A stretch of 64,000 nucleotides of DNA. Origin: JAAURS01 sp044923475 (GTDB lineage: Bacteria > Cyanobacteriota > Cyanobacteriia > Thermosynechococcales > Thermosynechococcaceae). Positions 25,325-35,256 of the stretch are shown one piece after another. The stretch covers positions 3,782,001 to 3,846,000 of the forward strand of contig NZ_CP137338.1 of assembly GCF_044923475.1 (NCBI RefSeq), read 5' to 3'. The notes below the pieces were generated by a model. It did no database searches. It worked only from the letters and a program-made list of their open reading frames with translations, and was not told the DNA's origin. The position numbers were made by a program, and so were the translations under genes. Numbering within the stretch: position 1 is the stretch's first letter; each line of letters starts with the position of its first letter.

Positions 25325-28303
25325 TTAATCAGCGTAGGCATCTACGGGTAAACAGCTACAGACCAAATTGCGATCGCCAAAGGCATTGTCAATCCGTCCC
25401 ACCGCTGGCCAAAACTTGCTCTCCCGCGTCCAAGAGGCTGGGAATGCCGCCCGCTGGCGGGAGTAGGCATGAGTCCACTGGTCGGCAGTCGCGACCGCAG
25501 CGGTATGGGGCGCGTACTTGAGGGGGTTGTCGTGGGGATCCGCTTGACCCGCCTCAATTTCAGCAATTTCAGCGCGGATGGCAATCATGGCTTCGCAAAA
25601 GCGATCCAGCTCGGCCTTGGATTCGCTTTCCGTTGGCTCGATCATAATAGTGCCTGGGACGGGCCAAGACACCGTAGGCGCGTGGAACCCGTAGTCGATC
25701 AAACGCTTGGCAATGTCTTCGACCTCAATCCCCGCCGATTTCTTGAGGTGGCGCAGATCTAAAATGCACTCGTGGGCCACCAGCCCGGACGTGCCCTTAA
25801 ACAGCACTGGGTAGTACGGATCTAGCCGCTGAGCCATGTAGTTGGCATTCAGAATTGCGATTTTGGTGGCATCCGTCAGGCCGTCAGGCCCCATCATGGC
25901 AATGTACATCCAAGAAATCGGCAAAATACTGGCACTCCCCCAGGGCGCTGCGGAAACCGGGCCGAGGCTTTGGTCGCCACCCACGGTCGTAAGGGGATGG
26001 TTGGGCAAGAAGGGAATCAGATGGGCCTTTACGCCAATCGGTCCCATCCCCGGACCGCCGCCACCGTGGGGGATGCAGAAGGTTTTGTGCAGGTTGAGGT
26101 GGCACACATCCGCCCCAAAATCCGCCGGACGGCAGAGACCGACTTGAGCGTTCATGTTGGCCCCGTCCATGTAAACCTGACCGCCGTTGGCATGAACGAT
26201 GTCGCAAATATCGCGGATGCCTTCCTCAAAAACCCCGTGGGTGGAAGGGTAAGTCACCATCAACGCCGCCAGATCGTCGCGATGGGCTTCTGCTTTGGTT
26301 TTGAGATCGGCCATGTCGATATTGCCATCGTCATCGCAGCCCACCACCACCACTTTCATGCCCGCCATGACGGCACTGGCCGGATTGGTGCCGTGGGCGG
26401 AGTCGGGGATGAGGCAAACGGTACGGTGGCGATCGCCCCGGCTTTCGTGGTAGCTCCGAATCACCAGCAGTCCTGCATATTCCCCTTGAGACCCCGCATT
26501 GGGCTGAAGAGAAATCCCGTCAAATCCCGTAATTTCCGCCAGCATTTGTTCGAGCTGCCGGAAGAGAACCTGATAGCCCTGGGTCTGGGAGACGGGCGCA
26601 AAGGGATGGATCTGACCGAACTCGGGCCACGTCACCGGAATCATCTCCGCCGTGGCGTTCAGCTTCATGGTGCAGGAGCCGAGGGGAATCATGGAGTGGG
26701 TGAGGGACAAGTCCTTCGATTGCAAGCGCTGGATATAGCGCAGCAGCTCGGTTTCCGAGTGGTACTGATTGAAAACCGGATGGGTTAGATACGCGCTCGT
26801 GCGGGCAAAGGGCGCTGCGTAACCCGACTCAAGCGTGTCGATTAGAGTCTCTAGGGTGAAGTCTAATGCGGCATCTCCGGCAAAGACCGTCAAAATATCC
26901 CACACGTCCTGCACCGAGACGGTTTCGTCGAGGGAAATGCCGACGGTCTGTTCGTCCACGGGACGGAAGTTGATGCGGAAGGACTGCGATCGCCCTGCCA
27001 ATTCGCTCCAGGTTGTTGCGCCCAAATCCACCTGAATCGTGTCGAAGAATCGTTCTGTTTTGACGGCGTAGCCCAAACGGCCCAAGCCTGCGGCCAGCAG
27101 ACAAGTCAGCTGATGGGTCCGCGTGGCAATTTGCTTGAGTCCCGTCGGCCCGTGATAGACCGCATACATACTGGCCATCACCGCCAGCAGCACCTGAGCG
27201 GTACAGATATTGCTCGTCGCTTTATCTCGGCGGATGTGCTGCTCGCGGGTTTGGAGGGCTAACCGCAAAGCGCTATTGCCTTGCGCGTCGTGGGACACGC
27301 CCACAATCCGGCCTGGGATTTGACGCTTAAAAGCATCCTTCGTCGCAAAATAGGCCGCGTGAGGCCCGCCGTAGCCAAAGGGAACGCCAAAGCGTTGGGT
27401 ATTACCCACGGCAATATCCGCCCCAAATTCGCCGGGCGGGGTCAGTAAGGTCAAACTCAATAAATCTGCGGCGACCGTGACGAGTGCGCCGCTCGCATGG
27501 GCTTTTTCGACAAACTCGCGGTAGTCGTATACGGTGCCGTCGGTTGCAGGGTACTGGAGCAGTGCGCCAAAGGTCGGCACGGCAAAGTCGTAGGTTTGGC
27601 GATCGCCCACCACTACCTCGATGTTCAAGGGCACTGCGCGGGTGCGGACAACGGCAATGGTTTGGGGATGGCAGTCTTGGGAGACAAAAAACGTCTTGGC
27701 TTCTTTCTTTTTGCTGAGGTTGAAGCACATGGCCATGGCTTCAGCGGCGGCGGTGCCTTCATCCAGCAAAGAGGCGTTGGCAATTTCTAGCCCCGTCAGG
27801 TCCGTCACCATCGTCTGATAGTTCAGCAATGCCTCCAGGCGACCCTGGGCAATTTCGGCCTGGTAGGGGGTGTATTGGGTGTACCAACCTGGATTTTCGA
27901 GGACGTTGCGCTGAATGACCGGAGGCGTGATGCAGCCGGAGTAGCCCAAGCCAATATAGGAGCGGAAGACTTGGTTTTGGTCGGCGATCGCCCTCAACAT
28001 CCCCAGCGCTTGGTGCTCGCTAGCAGCAGGCTCCAGCTTCAGAGGCGACTTCAGCCGAATGGAAGCGGGCACGGCTTTGTCTGCCAGATCGGCCAAGGAA
28101 GCTAGCCCTAGCGTGTCTAACATGGCCTGAAGTTCTTCGGAATTCGGTCCAATGTGACGCTGGGCAAACCCGATCGTCTGGGCGAGCTCTATCGCGTCGT
28201 CGCGCTTCGCTGCGTCGGGGGCAACGGTCGGAGGATGGCCATTAACTGAACCGTGGAGGCTCTCAACCGGTGACAGCGATGCCTGAACCGAACTATCTGT
28301 CAT
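25325..28303 (-). CDS. gcvP: Glycine dehydrogenase (decarboxylating), P-protein of the glycine cleavage system
   Basis: The 992-residue homodimer-type P-protein decarboxylates glycine and passes the aminomethyl group to the lipoyl arm of GcvH; in cyanobacteria it also serves photorespiration. The PLP lysine is in HLNLHKTFCIPHGGGGPGMGP (about residue 745). RHIGPN near the N-terminus, GYSGCITPPVIQRN and the SCTMKLNATAEM segment are diagnostic. An extra 45 N-terminal residues precede the core. No glycine riboswitch was recognisable in the 230 bases upstream, and no gcvT or gcvH is adjacent. Confidence 0.97.
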   Translation of the reverse strand: MTDSSVQASLSPVESLHGSVNGHPPTVAPDAAKRDDAIELAQTIGFAQRHIGPNSEELQAMLDTLGLASLADLADKAVPASIRLKSPLKLEPAASEHQALGMLRAIADQNQVFRSYIGLGYSGCITPPVIQRNVLENPGWYTQYTPYQAEIAQGRLEALLNYQTMVTDLTGLEIANASLLDEGTAAAEAMAMCFNLSKKKEAKTFFVSQDCHPQTIAVVRTRAVPLNIEVVVGDRQTYDFAVPTFGALLQYPATDGTVYDYREFVEKAHASGALVTVAADLLSLTLLTPPGEFGADIAVGNTQRFGVPFGYGGPHAAYFATKDAFKRQIPGRIVGVSHDAQGNSALRLALQTREQHIRRDKATSNICTAQVLLAVMASMYAVYHGPTGLKQIATRTHQLTCLLAAGLGRLGYAVKTERFFDTIQVDLGATTWSELAGRSQSFRINFRPVDEQTVGISLDETVSVQDVWDILTVFAGDAALDFTLETLIDTLESGYAAPFARTSAYLTHPVFNQYHSETELLRYIQRLQSKDLSLTHSMIPLGSCTMKLNATAEMIPVTWPEFGQIHPFAPVSQTQGYQVLFRQLEQMLAEITGFDGISLQPNAGSQGEYAGLLVIRSYHESRGDRHRTVCLIPDSAHGTNPASAVMAGMKVVVVGCDDDGNIDMADLKTKAEAHRDDLAALMVTYPSTHGVFEEGIRDICDIVHANGGQVYMDGANMNAQVGLCRPADFGADVCHLNLHKTFCIPHGGGGPGMGPIGVKAHLIPFLPNHPLTTVGGDQSLGPVSAAPWGSASILPISWMYIAMMGPDGLTDATKIAILNANYMAQRLDPYYPVLFKGTSGLVAHECILDLRHLKKSAGIEVEDIAKRLIDYGFHAPTVSWPVPGTIMIEPTESESKAELDRFCEAMIAIRAEIAEIEAGQADPHDNPLKYAPHTAAVATADQWTHAYSRQRAAFPASWTRESKFWPAVGRIDNAFGDRNLVCSCLPVDAYAD

Positions 28304-28465
28304 AGGAATTTATTTGCTTGAAGTTAAGGGTGGGTGAGGCTCGAATTTAGTTACATTTCATAAGATTGCTTAAAATTTTAGCAACAGTTTCCCGTCTGCG
28401 CATCTCTTCAACGGACAGAATCTTCAAAACCTTCCTAGGGCAGAGCCTATTGTTTGCTTATGGTT

Positions 28466-28503
28466 CCAAAAACAAAAGCATCGCGATTCGATCGCGATGC
28501 TTT
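28466..28503 (-). terminator. Strong Rho-independent terminator for the gene at 28534
   Basis: A perfect 11-base stem AGCATCGCGAT (28477-28487) / ATCGCGATGCT (28491-28501) has loop TCG. On the minus strand it is followed by TTTTGTTTTTGG. It lies about 30 bases after the stop of the gene at 28534. Confidence 0.88.
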
Positions 28504-28533
28504 ATCCCAGCGCTAAAATAGGCTGCTTGGAGA

Positions 28534-29421
28534 CTACAGCTCTGCTACAGCTCGTTCGATCAGCCGCCGTGCTAGGGTCTGGACCCCAGTATGGGAATAG
28601 TAGTGGGCGGTCATGTCTAAAAACGCGCCGAGGTAATCCAGCTTGTCCTTAGACACCTCCACAAACTTGGTGAGGTTGTCCACAACGCTCTCCGGGGTTA
28701 ACCCGCGCGAGTCTACAAAATCCGTCATCCAACCTTTTACAGAATCGACGCTGCTGGTTATAAACGAAAGCTGCCCGGCGGAATCACCCCCTGGAATCAG
28801 CGATCGCACGCCCTTGAAGGTGTTGTTCTCCTCCAATTCCTTGGGCTGCATGTTGTTCAAGGTAGAGAGCCCCTTGAGGGCAAAATCCGGCCCGAGGGGA
28901 ACTAACCCGTCAAAGCAAACCAAGGCTGCCATCCGCATCAAGGACTCGCCGCCGTAGTCGCCCAAGGCCGCCAAGAAATCTCCGATGCTGTCGCCAGGGA
29001 TGCCGTTAATTTGACAGAAGGCGACTAACTCAACCACCAGCTTGACGGAGAGATCGATACTTTGGGCTTTTTCCGGCTTGGGCGTCAGGTTTTGCAAAAA
29101 TCCTAGAAAAGAGATATCTTGGCCTACTTTATTGGCCATGGCCGCCGCCCCCAGGGCACCGGAGGCGCTGTCTACGGTTTGATAGAGCCAGAGGGCATTT
29201 TGATAGCCTTGAGACTTATCGTTAAAGAGCGCGACGGCTCGCTCTCCAATGGCCTGCACCATGGCAGGATCGGACTCGCCCGTGACGGCAGTAATGGTGT
29301 TATTGAAGCCAATCAAGTTTTGCCATTCGCCAGGAATTACAAAATCAAGAGACCTTAGCGCCATGACGGTTACTCCACCATTGGGGAGTTCGTCAACCAG
29401 TTCGTAAATGGGTTTGCTCAT
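28534..29421 (-). CDS. Uncharacterised protein, all-helical
   Basis: The 295-residue soluble protein is without signal peptide and predicted mainly helical. Recognisable patches are ALWLYQTVDSASGALGAAA, QSIDLSVKLVVELVAFCQIN, GDYGGESLMRMAALVCFDG and HTGVQTLARRLIERAVAEL. The last part and its AHYYSHTG neighbour look like a conserved C-terminal helix pair. I cannot assign a family; the pattern suggests a conserved cyanobacterial protein. It is followed by a strong terminator and preceded by a lipoprotein gene 27 bases away on the opposite side of its stop-to-start order, so it may be transcribed independently. Confidence 0.75.
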   Translation of the reverse strand: MSKPIYELVDELPNGGVTVMALRSLDFVIPGEWQNLIGFNNTITAVTGESDPAMVQAIGERAVALFNDKSQGYQNALWLYQTVDSASGALGAAAMANKVGQDISFLGFLQNLTPKPEKAQSIDLSVKLVVELVAFCQINGIPGDSIGDFLAALGDYGGESLMRMAALVCFDGLVPLGPDFALKGLSTLNNMQPKELEENNTFKGVRSLIPGGDSAGQLSFITSSVDSVKGWMTDFVDSRGLTPESVVDNLTKFVEVSKDKLDYLGAFLDMTAHYYSHTGVQTLARRLIERAVAEL

Positions 29422-29448
29422 AGGAACTCCAAAGGTAGGGGGACTGAA

Positions 29449-29967
29449 TTAACGGAGCTTCGATAGTCCGTTGAGGTCGAAATTCTGAATCCAGGCTTGG
29501 CGCTCGGCCTTTGTAAAGGACGGATCGCGGGACAGGACCTTGACCTGATAGCGATCGCCCACCAAAATCCCCGTTTGGGTGGCACCAATCTCTAAAGAAG
29601 GGAATCCCGCAATGTCTGTCGTGCTGCTGGCATATTTTTGGGCCGCACTGGGCAGGCTCTTGGTATCCGAAATCGAGAGCATGGCTACATTTTTACCATC
29701 TTTGTTCAGCTTGGCTTCGGCAAAGCCCTTTTTCTCCTGGACGTAGACGCGCTCGTAGCCATTGGCAGACTTTGGAAAATATTTATTAAACTGGCTCCCT
29801 TGAGTAGCGTCTTTTGCAATAGCCTTCGGTGCCCCCCGTTGAGTGGTCTCTTGCTGCACCTTAGCGTAGGAAGAGGGTGGCTGGCTTGCACAGCCCGAGC
29901 TGAATAGCAGTAATCCACAGAGGCAGATAGACAATAAAATGCTGCCCCAACGTTTCATAACGGGCAT
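29449..29967 (-). CDS. Lipoprotein of unknown function
   Basis: The 172-residue protein has a typical lipoprotein signal: basic start (MKRWG), hydrophobic core and lipobox LLFSSGC with Cys26. The mature domain contains NKYFPKSANGYERVYVQEKKGFAEAKL, then strands around VAMLSISDTKS and FPSLEIGATQTGILVGDRYQVKVLS. This pattern resembles a small alpha/beta domain seen in cyanobacterial envelope lipoproteins, without an assigned role. A second in-frame Met three codons in (MKRW) is the more likely start. Confidence 0.75.
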   Translation of the reverse strand: MPVMKRWGSILLSICLCGLLLFSSGCASQPPSSYAKVQQETTQRGAPKAIAKDATQGSQFNKYFPKSANGYERVYVQEKKGFAEAKLNKDGKNVAMLSISDTKSLPSAAQKYASSTTDIAGFPSLEIGATQTGILVGDRYQVKVLSRDPSFTKAERQAWIQNFDLNGLSKLR

Positions 29968-30207
29968 AATTATTTCCTCAATCGGTATTGCAGAAAAAAC
30001 ATCGCTATCCTGTAATGTAAGCTGCTGTCGGAAAACTTGCGGTCGAGATGCAGTTTATTTTATGTTTATTCACCTAGTGTCAGCGCGCCTTCCGGTAGAA
30101 CGGTTGGGACGTGATATAAATAAAACCATTGCAGAGCGTATTGCTTTGCATTCAATCCTTCGCAAATGCAAATGCAAATTCAAACTGATTAAATAAGGAT
30201 CCATCTC

Positions 30208-31683
30208 ATGGCCGCTCAATTCTCGATCCGACTAACCCCGGCTCCGATTGAATTTGGTACTGATGGGTGGCGGGGGATTATTGCCGGAGATTTTACCTTT
30301 GAGCGGCTGGGCCAAGTTGCGCCCATTGCCGCCCAAGTCCTAAAGCAAACCTATAGCGCTGAAACCCGCGACAGCAATCTCATCGTTGTGGGCTACGACC
30401 GTCGATTTCTGTCCCCAGAGTTTGCTGAAGCCGTGGCGATCGCCGTGCAGCAGGCGGGCTTTGACGTCATGCTCTCCAACACCTTTGTCCCCACCCCCGC
30501 CGTGAGCTGGGCCGTAAAGCAGTACGGGGCGTTAGGCGGCCTGGTCATTACCGCCAGCCATAACCCAGCAGCCTACTCTGGACTCAAGGTGAAGGGAGCC
30601 TTTGGTGGGTCCGTCGCGCCCCATATTACTCAAGAAATACAGGCCCAGCTCGGTCAGCCCATGGTTCCGGCCCAGACGTCAGGCACCTTGACACGCTTCA
30701 ATCCCTGGCCCGACTACTGCGCGATTTTGCGTTCCAAGGTGGATTTAACCGCGATTCAGGATGCCATCGCCAGCGGTCGAATTACAGTCTATGTCGATGT
30801 CATGCACGGGGCCACCGCCACAGGCTTGGAGCAGGTCTTGGGCTGTCCCGTCCGCGAACTGCGTTCCGCCCACGACCCCCTCTTTGGCGGAACTGCGCCG
30901 GAACCACTGGCCAAGTACATGCCGGAGCTATTGCAAACCATTCGCGATCGCGCCGCTTCTGGAAAAGCCGAGGGCGTGACCGTGGGGTTTGTCTTTGACG
31001 GCGACGGCGATCGCATTGCAGCGGTGGACGGTCAAGGCAATTTCCTGAGTTCGCAAATTCTGATTCCCATTTTGGTGGAGCACCTCGCGGGCAATCGCGG
31101 CTTGACGGGAGAGTTTATTAAAACCGTGAGCGGGTCGGACCTGATGCCCAAGGTGGCGCAGTTGTTTAACTTGCCCGTCTTTGAAACCCCCATCGGCTAT
31201 AAATACATCGCCGATCGGATGCTGCAAACGGGCCGCGTGCTCTTGGGCGGCGAGGAATCCGGCGGCATCGGCTTTGGCACTCACATCCCCGAACGGGACG
31301 GGCTGCTGTCGGCGCTGTACGTCCTGGAGGCGATCGCCATCAGCGGCAAAGACCTCAGCGAACTCTACCAAGACCTGCAACGCCGCACTGGATTCAGCAG
31401 CGCCTACGATCGGATCGACTTGACCCTTTCGAGCGATGCCACCAAACAAGCGCTGATTCGAGAACTCAAGGAGCGCCCATTCACAGAAATTTTGGGCATT
31501 GCCGTCAGCGAAATAACCGACCCCGACGGGTTCAAAGTGCGGCTGGCAGACGGAAGCTGGGTTTTGATCCGCTTTAGCGGGACGGAACCCGTGCTACGGT
31601 TATATTGCGAAGCCGCAACTCAAGCGGAGGTAGAAGCTCGCCTAACTTGGGCCAAAGAATGGGCGATCGGTCATGAGTCATAA
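30208..31683 (+). CDS. Phosphoglucomutase / phosphomannomutase family alpha-D-phosphohexomutase
   Basis: The 491-residue four-domain enzyme interconverts hexose 1- and 6-phosphates. Key elements are FGTDGWRG (16-23), the catalytic phosphoserine loop ITASHNPA with Ser (about 115), the metal-binding loop VFDGDGDRIAA (about 265-275), the sugar-specificity loop GGEESGGIG (about 350), and the phosphate-binding RFSGTEPVLRLY (about 455). The GEESGG loop fits glucose-type use in the archaeal/cyanobacterial PGM/PMM class; preferred sugar cannot be fixed from sequence. An AAGGA lies upstream of the ATG. Confidence 0.93.
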   Translation: MAAQFSIRLTPAPIEFGTDGWRGIIAGDFTFERLGQVAPIAAQVLKQTYSAETRDSNLIVVGYDRRFLSPEFAEAVAIAVQQAGFDVMLSNTFVPTPAVSWAVKQYGALGGLVITASHNPAAYSGLKVKGAFGGSVAPHITQEIQAQLGQPMVPAQTSGTLTRFNPWPDYCAILRSKVDLTAIQDAIASGRITVYVDVMHGATATGLEQVLGCPVRELRSAHDPLFGGTAPEPLAKYMPELLQTIRDRAASGKAEGVTVGFVFDGDGDRIAAVDGQGNFLSSQILIPILVEHLAGNRGLTGEFIKTVSGSDLMPKVAQLFNLPVFETPIGYKYIADRMLQTGRVLLGGEESGGIGFGTHIPERDGLLSALYVLEAIAISGKDLSELYQDLQRRTGFSSAYDRIDLTLSSDATKQALIRELKERPFTEILGIAVSEITDPDGFKVRLADGSWVLIRFSGTEPVLRLYCEAATQAEVEARLTWAKEWAIGHES

Positions 31684-31918
31684 ATCCCCCGAAAACGACG
31701 GGCCTCAGGAGCGGAGCAACGCTGCGGGGCTGGAGCGATCGCTCGGACTCATCGCGATTCCAGTACTGTTGGGACTGGTTGCCCTGCGTCAAGTGGAACG
31801 TCAGTTGACGCAGTTGGGTCAATTTAGCGAGAGCCTGCTGCAGGGCGAACGGCTTCCCATTTTAGACAGAAGGTGTTCGGGCGTACAGAATAGCGATCGC
31901 CCTAGGGCGGTACGATAG
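31673..31918 (+). CDS. Small hypothetical membrane protein
   Basis: The 81-codon frame overlaps the end of the phosphohexomutase gene by 11 bases. It shows one hydrophobic segment (LGLIAIPVLLGLVAL, about 25-39) followed by an amphipathic helix (RQVERQLTQLGQFSESLLQG). The arrangement suggests a small inner-membrane protein translated from the same mRNA. No family is known to me, and the C-terminal 20 residues run through a HIP1 octamer and look less protein-like. Confidence 0.5.
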   Translation: MSHKSPENDGPQERSNAAGLERSLGLIAIPVLLGLVALRQVERQLTQLGQFSESLLQGERLPILDRRCSGVQNSDRPRAVR

Positions 31919-32067
31919 TGACGCGTCGGGAAGTTGGCAACTTTTGCGCGGGTAGATGCGGGTCTCCTTCAGAAAAAACGCCAACATAGAGTGAGGTTCC
32001 TTTCTAAATCCAAAGGATACCCCTAGAATTATCGAGTAAGCTTGCTGGGCTGAGTGCATCTTTGCGT

Positions 32068-35000
32068 ATGAGTTCTACCCTAAATCGTGCCAATCGAGAT
32101 CTGCTGTCCCATGCCAGCATCGACTTACTGCTGCAGCATCGGATCAAGGTCATCGAAGACCTTCTAGAAGCCGTCTTGCGCGAAGAATGCGGTCAAGAAC
32201 TCGTGGATTTACTCCAGCAGTTGCGAGCGATGTGCTCGCCTGAGGGGCAAGCCCCGACCATCCCGCAAACCGAAGTTCTGAAAGTTGTCGAGAAACTGGC
32301 GCTGGAGGAAGCCGTCCGAGCCGCGCGCGCCTTTGCACTCTATTTTCAGCTCATCAATACCGTCGAACAGCATTACGAACAAGAAGACAGCATTATCCGC
32401 ACCCACAGCCCCGGTCAGCCATTGGAGGACTCAAGCCACATCCTCAAAGAAAGACCTCGGCCAGAATCTTCCTTGAGCGGGGCCAACGCGCTCCATTTTG
32501 CAGATTCTCGCAGCGGGCAAAAAGAGCGTTTAGAAAGCAGCCTTTACGATCGCCAAGCCTCATCTGGCAAAAACGCCGGAACATTTTCGTCGCTCTTTCC
32601 CAAGCTGAAAGGGTTGAACGTTCCTCCCAAACACATTCAGAAGCTCATTGACGCGCTGGACGTAAAGCTCGTCTTTACAGCCCACCCGACGGAAATCGTG
32701 CGCCAAACGATTCGAGACAAGCAGCGCCGCATTGCCAAAATCTTGGGACGGCTCGATAGTGTCGAGGCCGGGCTGGCCGCTCACGTGCGCGCCAGTTGGG
32801 AGGTGGATGCCCTGCGCACCGAATTGATGGAAGAAATCCGGTTTTGGTGGCGCACCGACGAGCTGCATCAGTTTAAGCCCACCGTGATGGATGAGGTGGA
32901 ATACAGCTTGCACTATTTTAAAGAGGTGATGTTCCATTCCATCCCCCAACTGCATCGGCGTTTGACCCAATCGATCCAGCAATATTTCCCGAAGCTGAAA
33001 CCCCCCAGCTATAGTTTTTGTCGCTTCGGGTCCTGGGTGGGGGCCGATCGAGATGGAAACCCCTCGGTCACGCCGGACATCACCTGGCAGACGGCCTGCT
33101 ATCAACGCAATGTAGTCCTGGAAAAGTACATCGAGTCGGTCAAAAAGCTGGTGACGCTGCTGAGCCTGTCGATGCATTGGAGCGATGTGTTGCCCAGCCT
33201 GCTGGAATCTTTAGAACAAGACCAGCTCCTGATGCCGGATATCTACAACCTCTTGGCGATTCGTTTTCGCCAGGAGCCCTACCGCCTCAAGCTGACCTAC
33301 ATTCTGGAGCGGCTCAAGAATACGGGCGATCGCAACCAGCAGCACGTCACATCCCAAAGCCCCCTTGTCACGCCCCACACGGGCGCGCCCCCTGCCACCC
33401 AATCCCCCTCGACCATCGGACTCCAGCCCCACTTTTATGCTTCGGAGCAGGAGTTTTTAGCCGAACTGCGGCTGATTCGCGAAAACCTTCAGGAAACGGG
33501 TCTGACCTGTCGGGAACTCGATAACCTGATCTGTCAGGTCGAGATTTTTGGGTTCAACCTGGTGGAGTTAGACGTTCGCCAAGAAAGCACTCGTCATTCC
33601 GATGCCCTAGCAGAGGTCGTGTCGTACCTCCAAATTTTGCCCAAACCCTACAACGATCTCTCCGAGGACGAGCGCGCGCTCTGGCTGGCGACAGAACTCC
33701 AAACCCGTCGGCCTTTGATTCCGACGGAGTTGCCCTTCTCCGACACTACGAAAGAAACCATCGAAACCTTCCGGATGATCCGACGGCTCCAGGAAGAGTT
33801 TGGCGTCAAAATTTGTCGCACTTACGTCATCAGCATGTGCCACGACGCCAGCGACCTTTTAGAGGTGTTGTTGTTGTCCAAAGAAGCGGGACTTTACGAT
33901 CCGGTGACGGGTACGGGCACGCTCGAAGTGGTACCACTGTTCGAGACAGTGGACGATCTCAAGCAAGCGCCCGGTATCATGTCCCGGCTGTTCGAGCTGC
34001 CGTTTTATCTGGGTTATCTGGCCTCAGACAGGCGATCGCCCTCTTCTTCCGAAGCTCCTCTCCAAGAAAACCCTGCAGAGGAGCCTGCCTCCTATATTTT
34101 GCAAGAGGTAATGCTGGGCTATTCCGACAGCAATAAAGATTCCGGGTTCCTCAGCAGCAACTGGGAAATTTATAAAGCGCAGCAGGTCCTCAACCTAACC
34201 GCACAGCGCTATGGCGTCACCCTGCGAATCTTCCACGGACGCGGCGGTTCGGTCGGGCGCGGCGGCGGGCCTGCCTACGAGGCCATCCTAGCCCAGCCCG
34301 GCAACAGCGTGAACGGTCGCATTAAAATCACCGAACAGGGGGAAGTGGTCGCGTCCAAGTATTCTTTACCGGAGTTGGCGCTGTACAACCTGGAAACGAT
34401 TACCACAGCTGTGATTCAAGCGAGCCTCCTGCACTCGACCATTGACTACATCGAGCCGTGGCACGACATCATGGAGCAGCTGTCGGTGCGATCGCGCGAT
34501 CGCTATCGGGAGCTAGTCTACGGGCAAGAAGACTTTGTCGATTTTTTCCATCAAGTAACGCCCATCCAAGAAATTAGCCAGCTTCAGATTAGCTCTCGCT
34601 CCGCTCGACGCCCCAACCAACCCCAGCAGAAAAAAAGCATCGAAAGCCTGCGGGCGATTCCTTGGGTCTTTAGCTGGACCCAGAGCCGTTTTCTGCTGCC
34701 CGCCTGGTATGGTGTTGGCACTGCCCTCAAAGATTTTTTAGACATCAACGAAGCCGACCATCTTTCGCTGCTGCGCTACTTTTACTTCAAATGGCAGTTT
34801 TTTAAGATGGTGATTTCGAAGGTTGAGATGACGCTTTCTAAAGTGGACCTCCAGATTGCCCACCATTACGTGGAACAGCTAAGCGACCCTGAAGATGTGG
34901 CGCGCTTCGAACAGCTATTCGAGCAAATCTCCCAAGAATACTACCTGGCGCGGGACCTGATCCTGAAGATTACGGGCCACCAGCGACTTTTAGATGGGGA

Positions 35001-35199
35001 TATCAACCTACAGCGATCCGTACAGCTCCGCAACGGCTCCATCGTACCGCTTAACTTTCTACAGGTTCTTCTCCTAAAGCGGCTTCGAGAGCATCACAAT
35101 GCGGTCACCTTTGGGCCTACCACCAGTAAAGCCGAGCTATTGCGCGGCGCGCTGCTCACCATTAACGGAATTGCCGCTGGAATGCGCAATACGGGCTAA
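32068..35199 (+). CDS. ppc: Phosphoenolpyruvate carboxylase
   Basis: The 1043-residue enzyme carboxylates PEP to oxaloacetate to refill the TCA cycle. I chose ATG 32068 over a TTG two codons earlier. Catalytic elements are FTAHPTEIVRQTI (His about 210), the FHGRGGSVGRGGGP loop (about 730), GYSDSNKDSG (about 690), and the QNTG-type C-terminus here reading MRNTG. It has two low-complexity insertions: about residues 110-170 and a Pro/Ser/Thr-rich one at about 428-450. These are variable sites in cyanobacterial PEPC. The plant-type N-terminal phosphorylation serine motif is absent. Confidence 0.97.
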   Translation: MSSTLNRANRDLLSHASIDLLLQHRIKVIEDLLEAVLREECGQELVDLLQQLRAMCSPEGQAPTIPQTEVLKVVEKLALEEAVRAARAFALYFQLINTVEQHYEQEDSIIRTHSPGQPLEDSSHILKERPRPESSLSGANALHFADSRSGQKERLESSLYDRQASSGKNAGTFSSLFPKLKGLNVPPKHIQKLIDALDVKLVFTAHPTEIVRQTIRDKQRRIAKILGRLDSVEAGLAAHVRASWEVDALRTELMEEIRFWWRTDELHQFKPTVMDEVEYSLHYFKEVMFHSIPQLHRRLTQSIQQYFPKLKPPSYSFCRFGSWVGADRDGNPSVTPDITWQTACYQRNVVLEKYIESVKKLVTLLSLSMHWSDVLPSLLESLEQDQLLMPDIYNLLAIRFRQEPYRLKLTYILERLKNTGDRNQQHVTSQSPLVTPHTGAPPATQSPSTIGLQPHFYASEQEFLAELRLIRENLQETGLTCRELDNLICQVEIFGFNLVELDVRQESTRHSDALAEVVSYLQILPKPYNDLSEDERALWLATELQTRRPLIPTELPFSDTTKETIETFRMIRRLQEEFGVKICRTYVISMCHDASDLLEVLLLSKEAGLYDPVTGTGTLEVVPLFETVDDLKQAPGIMSRLFELPFYLGYLASDRRSPSSSEAPLQENPAEEPASYILQEVMLGYSDSNKDSGFLSSNWEIYKAQQVLNLTAQRYGVTLRIFHGRGGSVGRGGGPAYEAILAQPGNSVNGRIKITEQGEVVASKYSLPELALYNLETITTAVIQASLLHSTIDYIEPWHDIMEQLSVRSRDRYRELVYGQEDFVDFFHQVTPIQEISQLQISSRSARRPNQPQQKKSIESLRAIPWVFSWTQSRFLLPAWYGVGTALKDFLDINEADHLSLLRYFYFKWQFFKMVISKVEMTLSKVDLQIAHHYVEQLSDPEDVARFEQLFEQISQEYYLARDLILKITGHQRLLDGDINLQRSVQLRNGSIVPLNFLQVLLLKRLREHHNAVTFGPTTSKAELLRGALLTINGIAAGMRNTG

Positions 35200-35208
35200 G
35201 AAAAGTGA

Positions 35209-35239
35209 TAGGGGAGCAAGGCAAGGCCTTGCTCCCCTA
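35209..35239. terminator. Bidirectional stem-loop between convergent genes
   Basis: A perfect 14-base stem TAGGGGAGCAAGGC (35209-35222) / GCCTTGCTCCCCTA (35226-35239) has a three-base loop. It lies between the ends of ppc and the gene at 35257, which converge. There is no clear T-run on either side, so it may also be a small repeat. Confidence 0.6.
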
Positions 35240-35256
35240 CGAGATGCTGCTCGACG

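Noticed and set aside
25970..26788. 272-codon plus-strand frame inside gcvP
   Set aside because: It is the antisense shadow of a conserved enzyme: His/Val/Gly rich and without recognisable domains.
28304..28420. Possible glycine riboswitch upstream of gcvP
   Set aside because: No aptamer-like paired elements or conserved glycine-riboswitch core were seen in the short leader.
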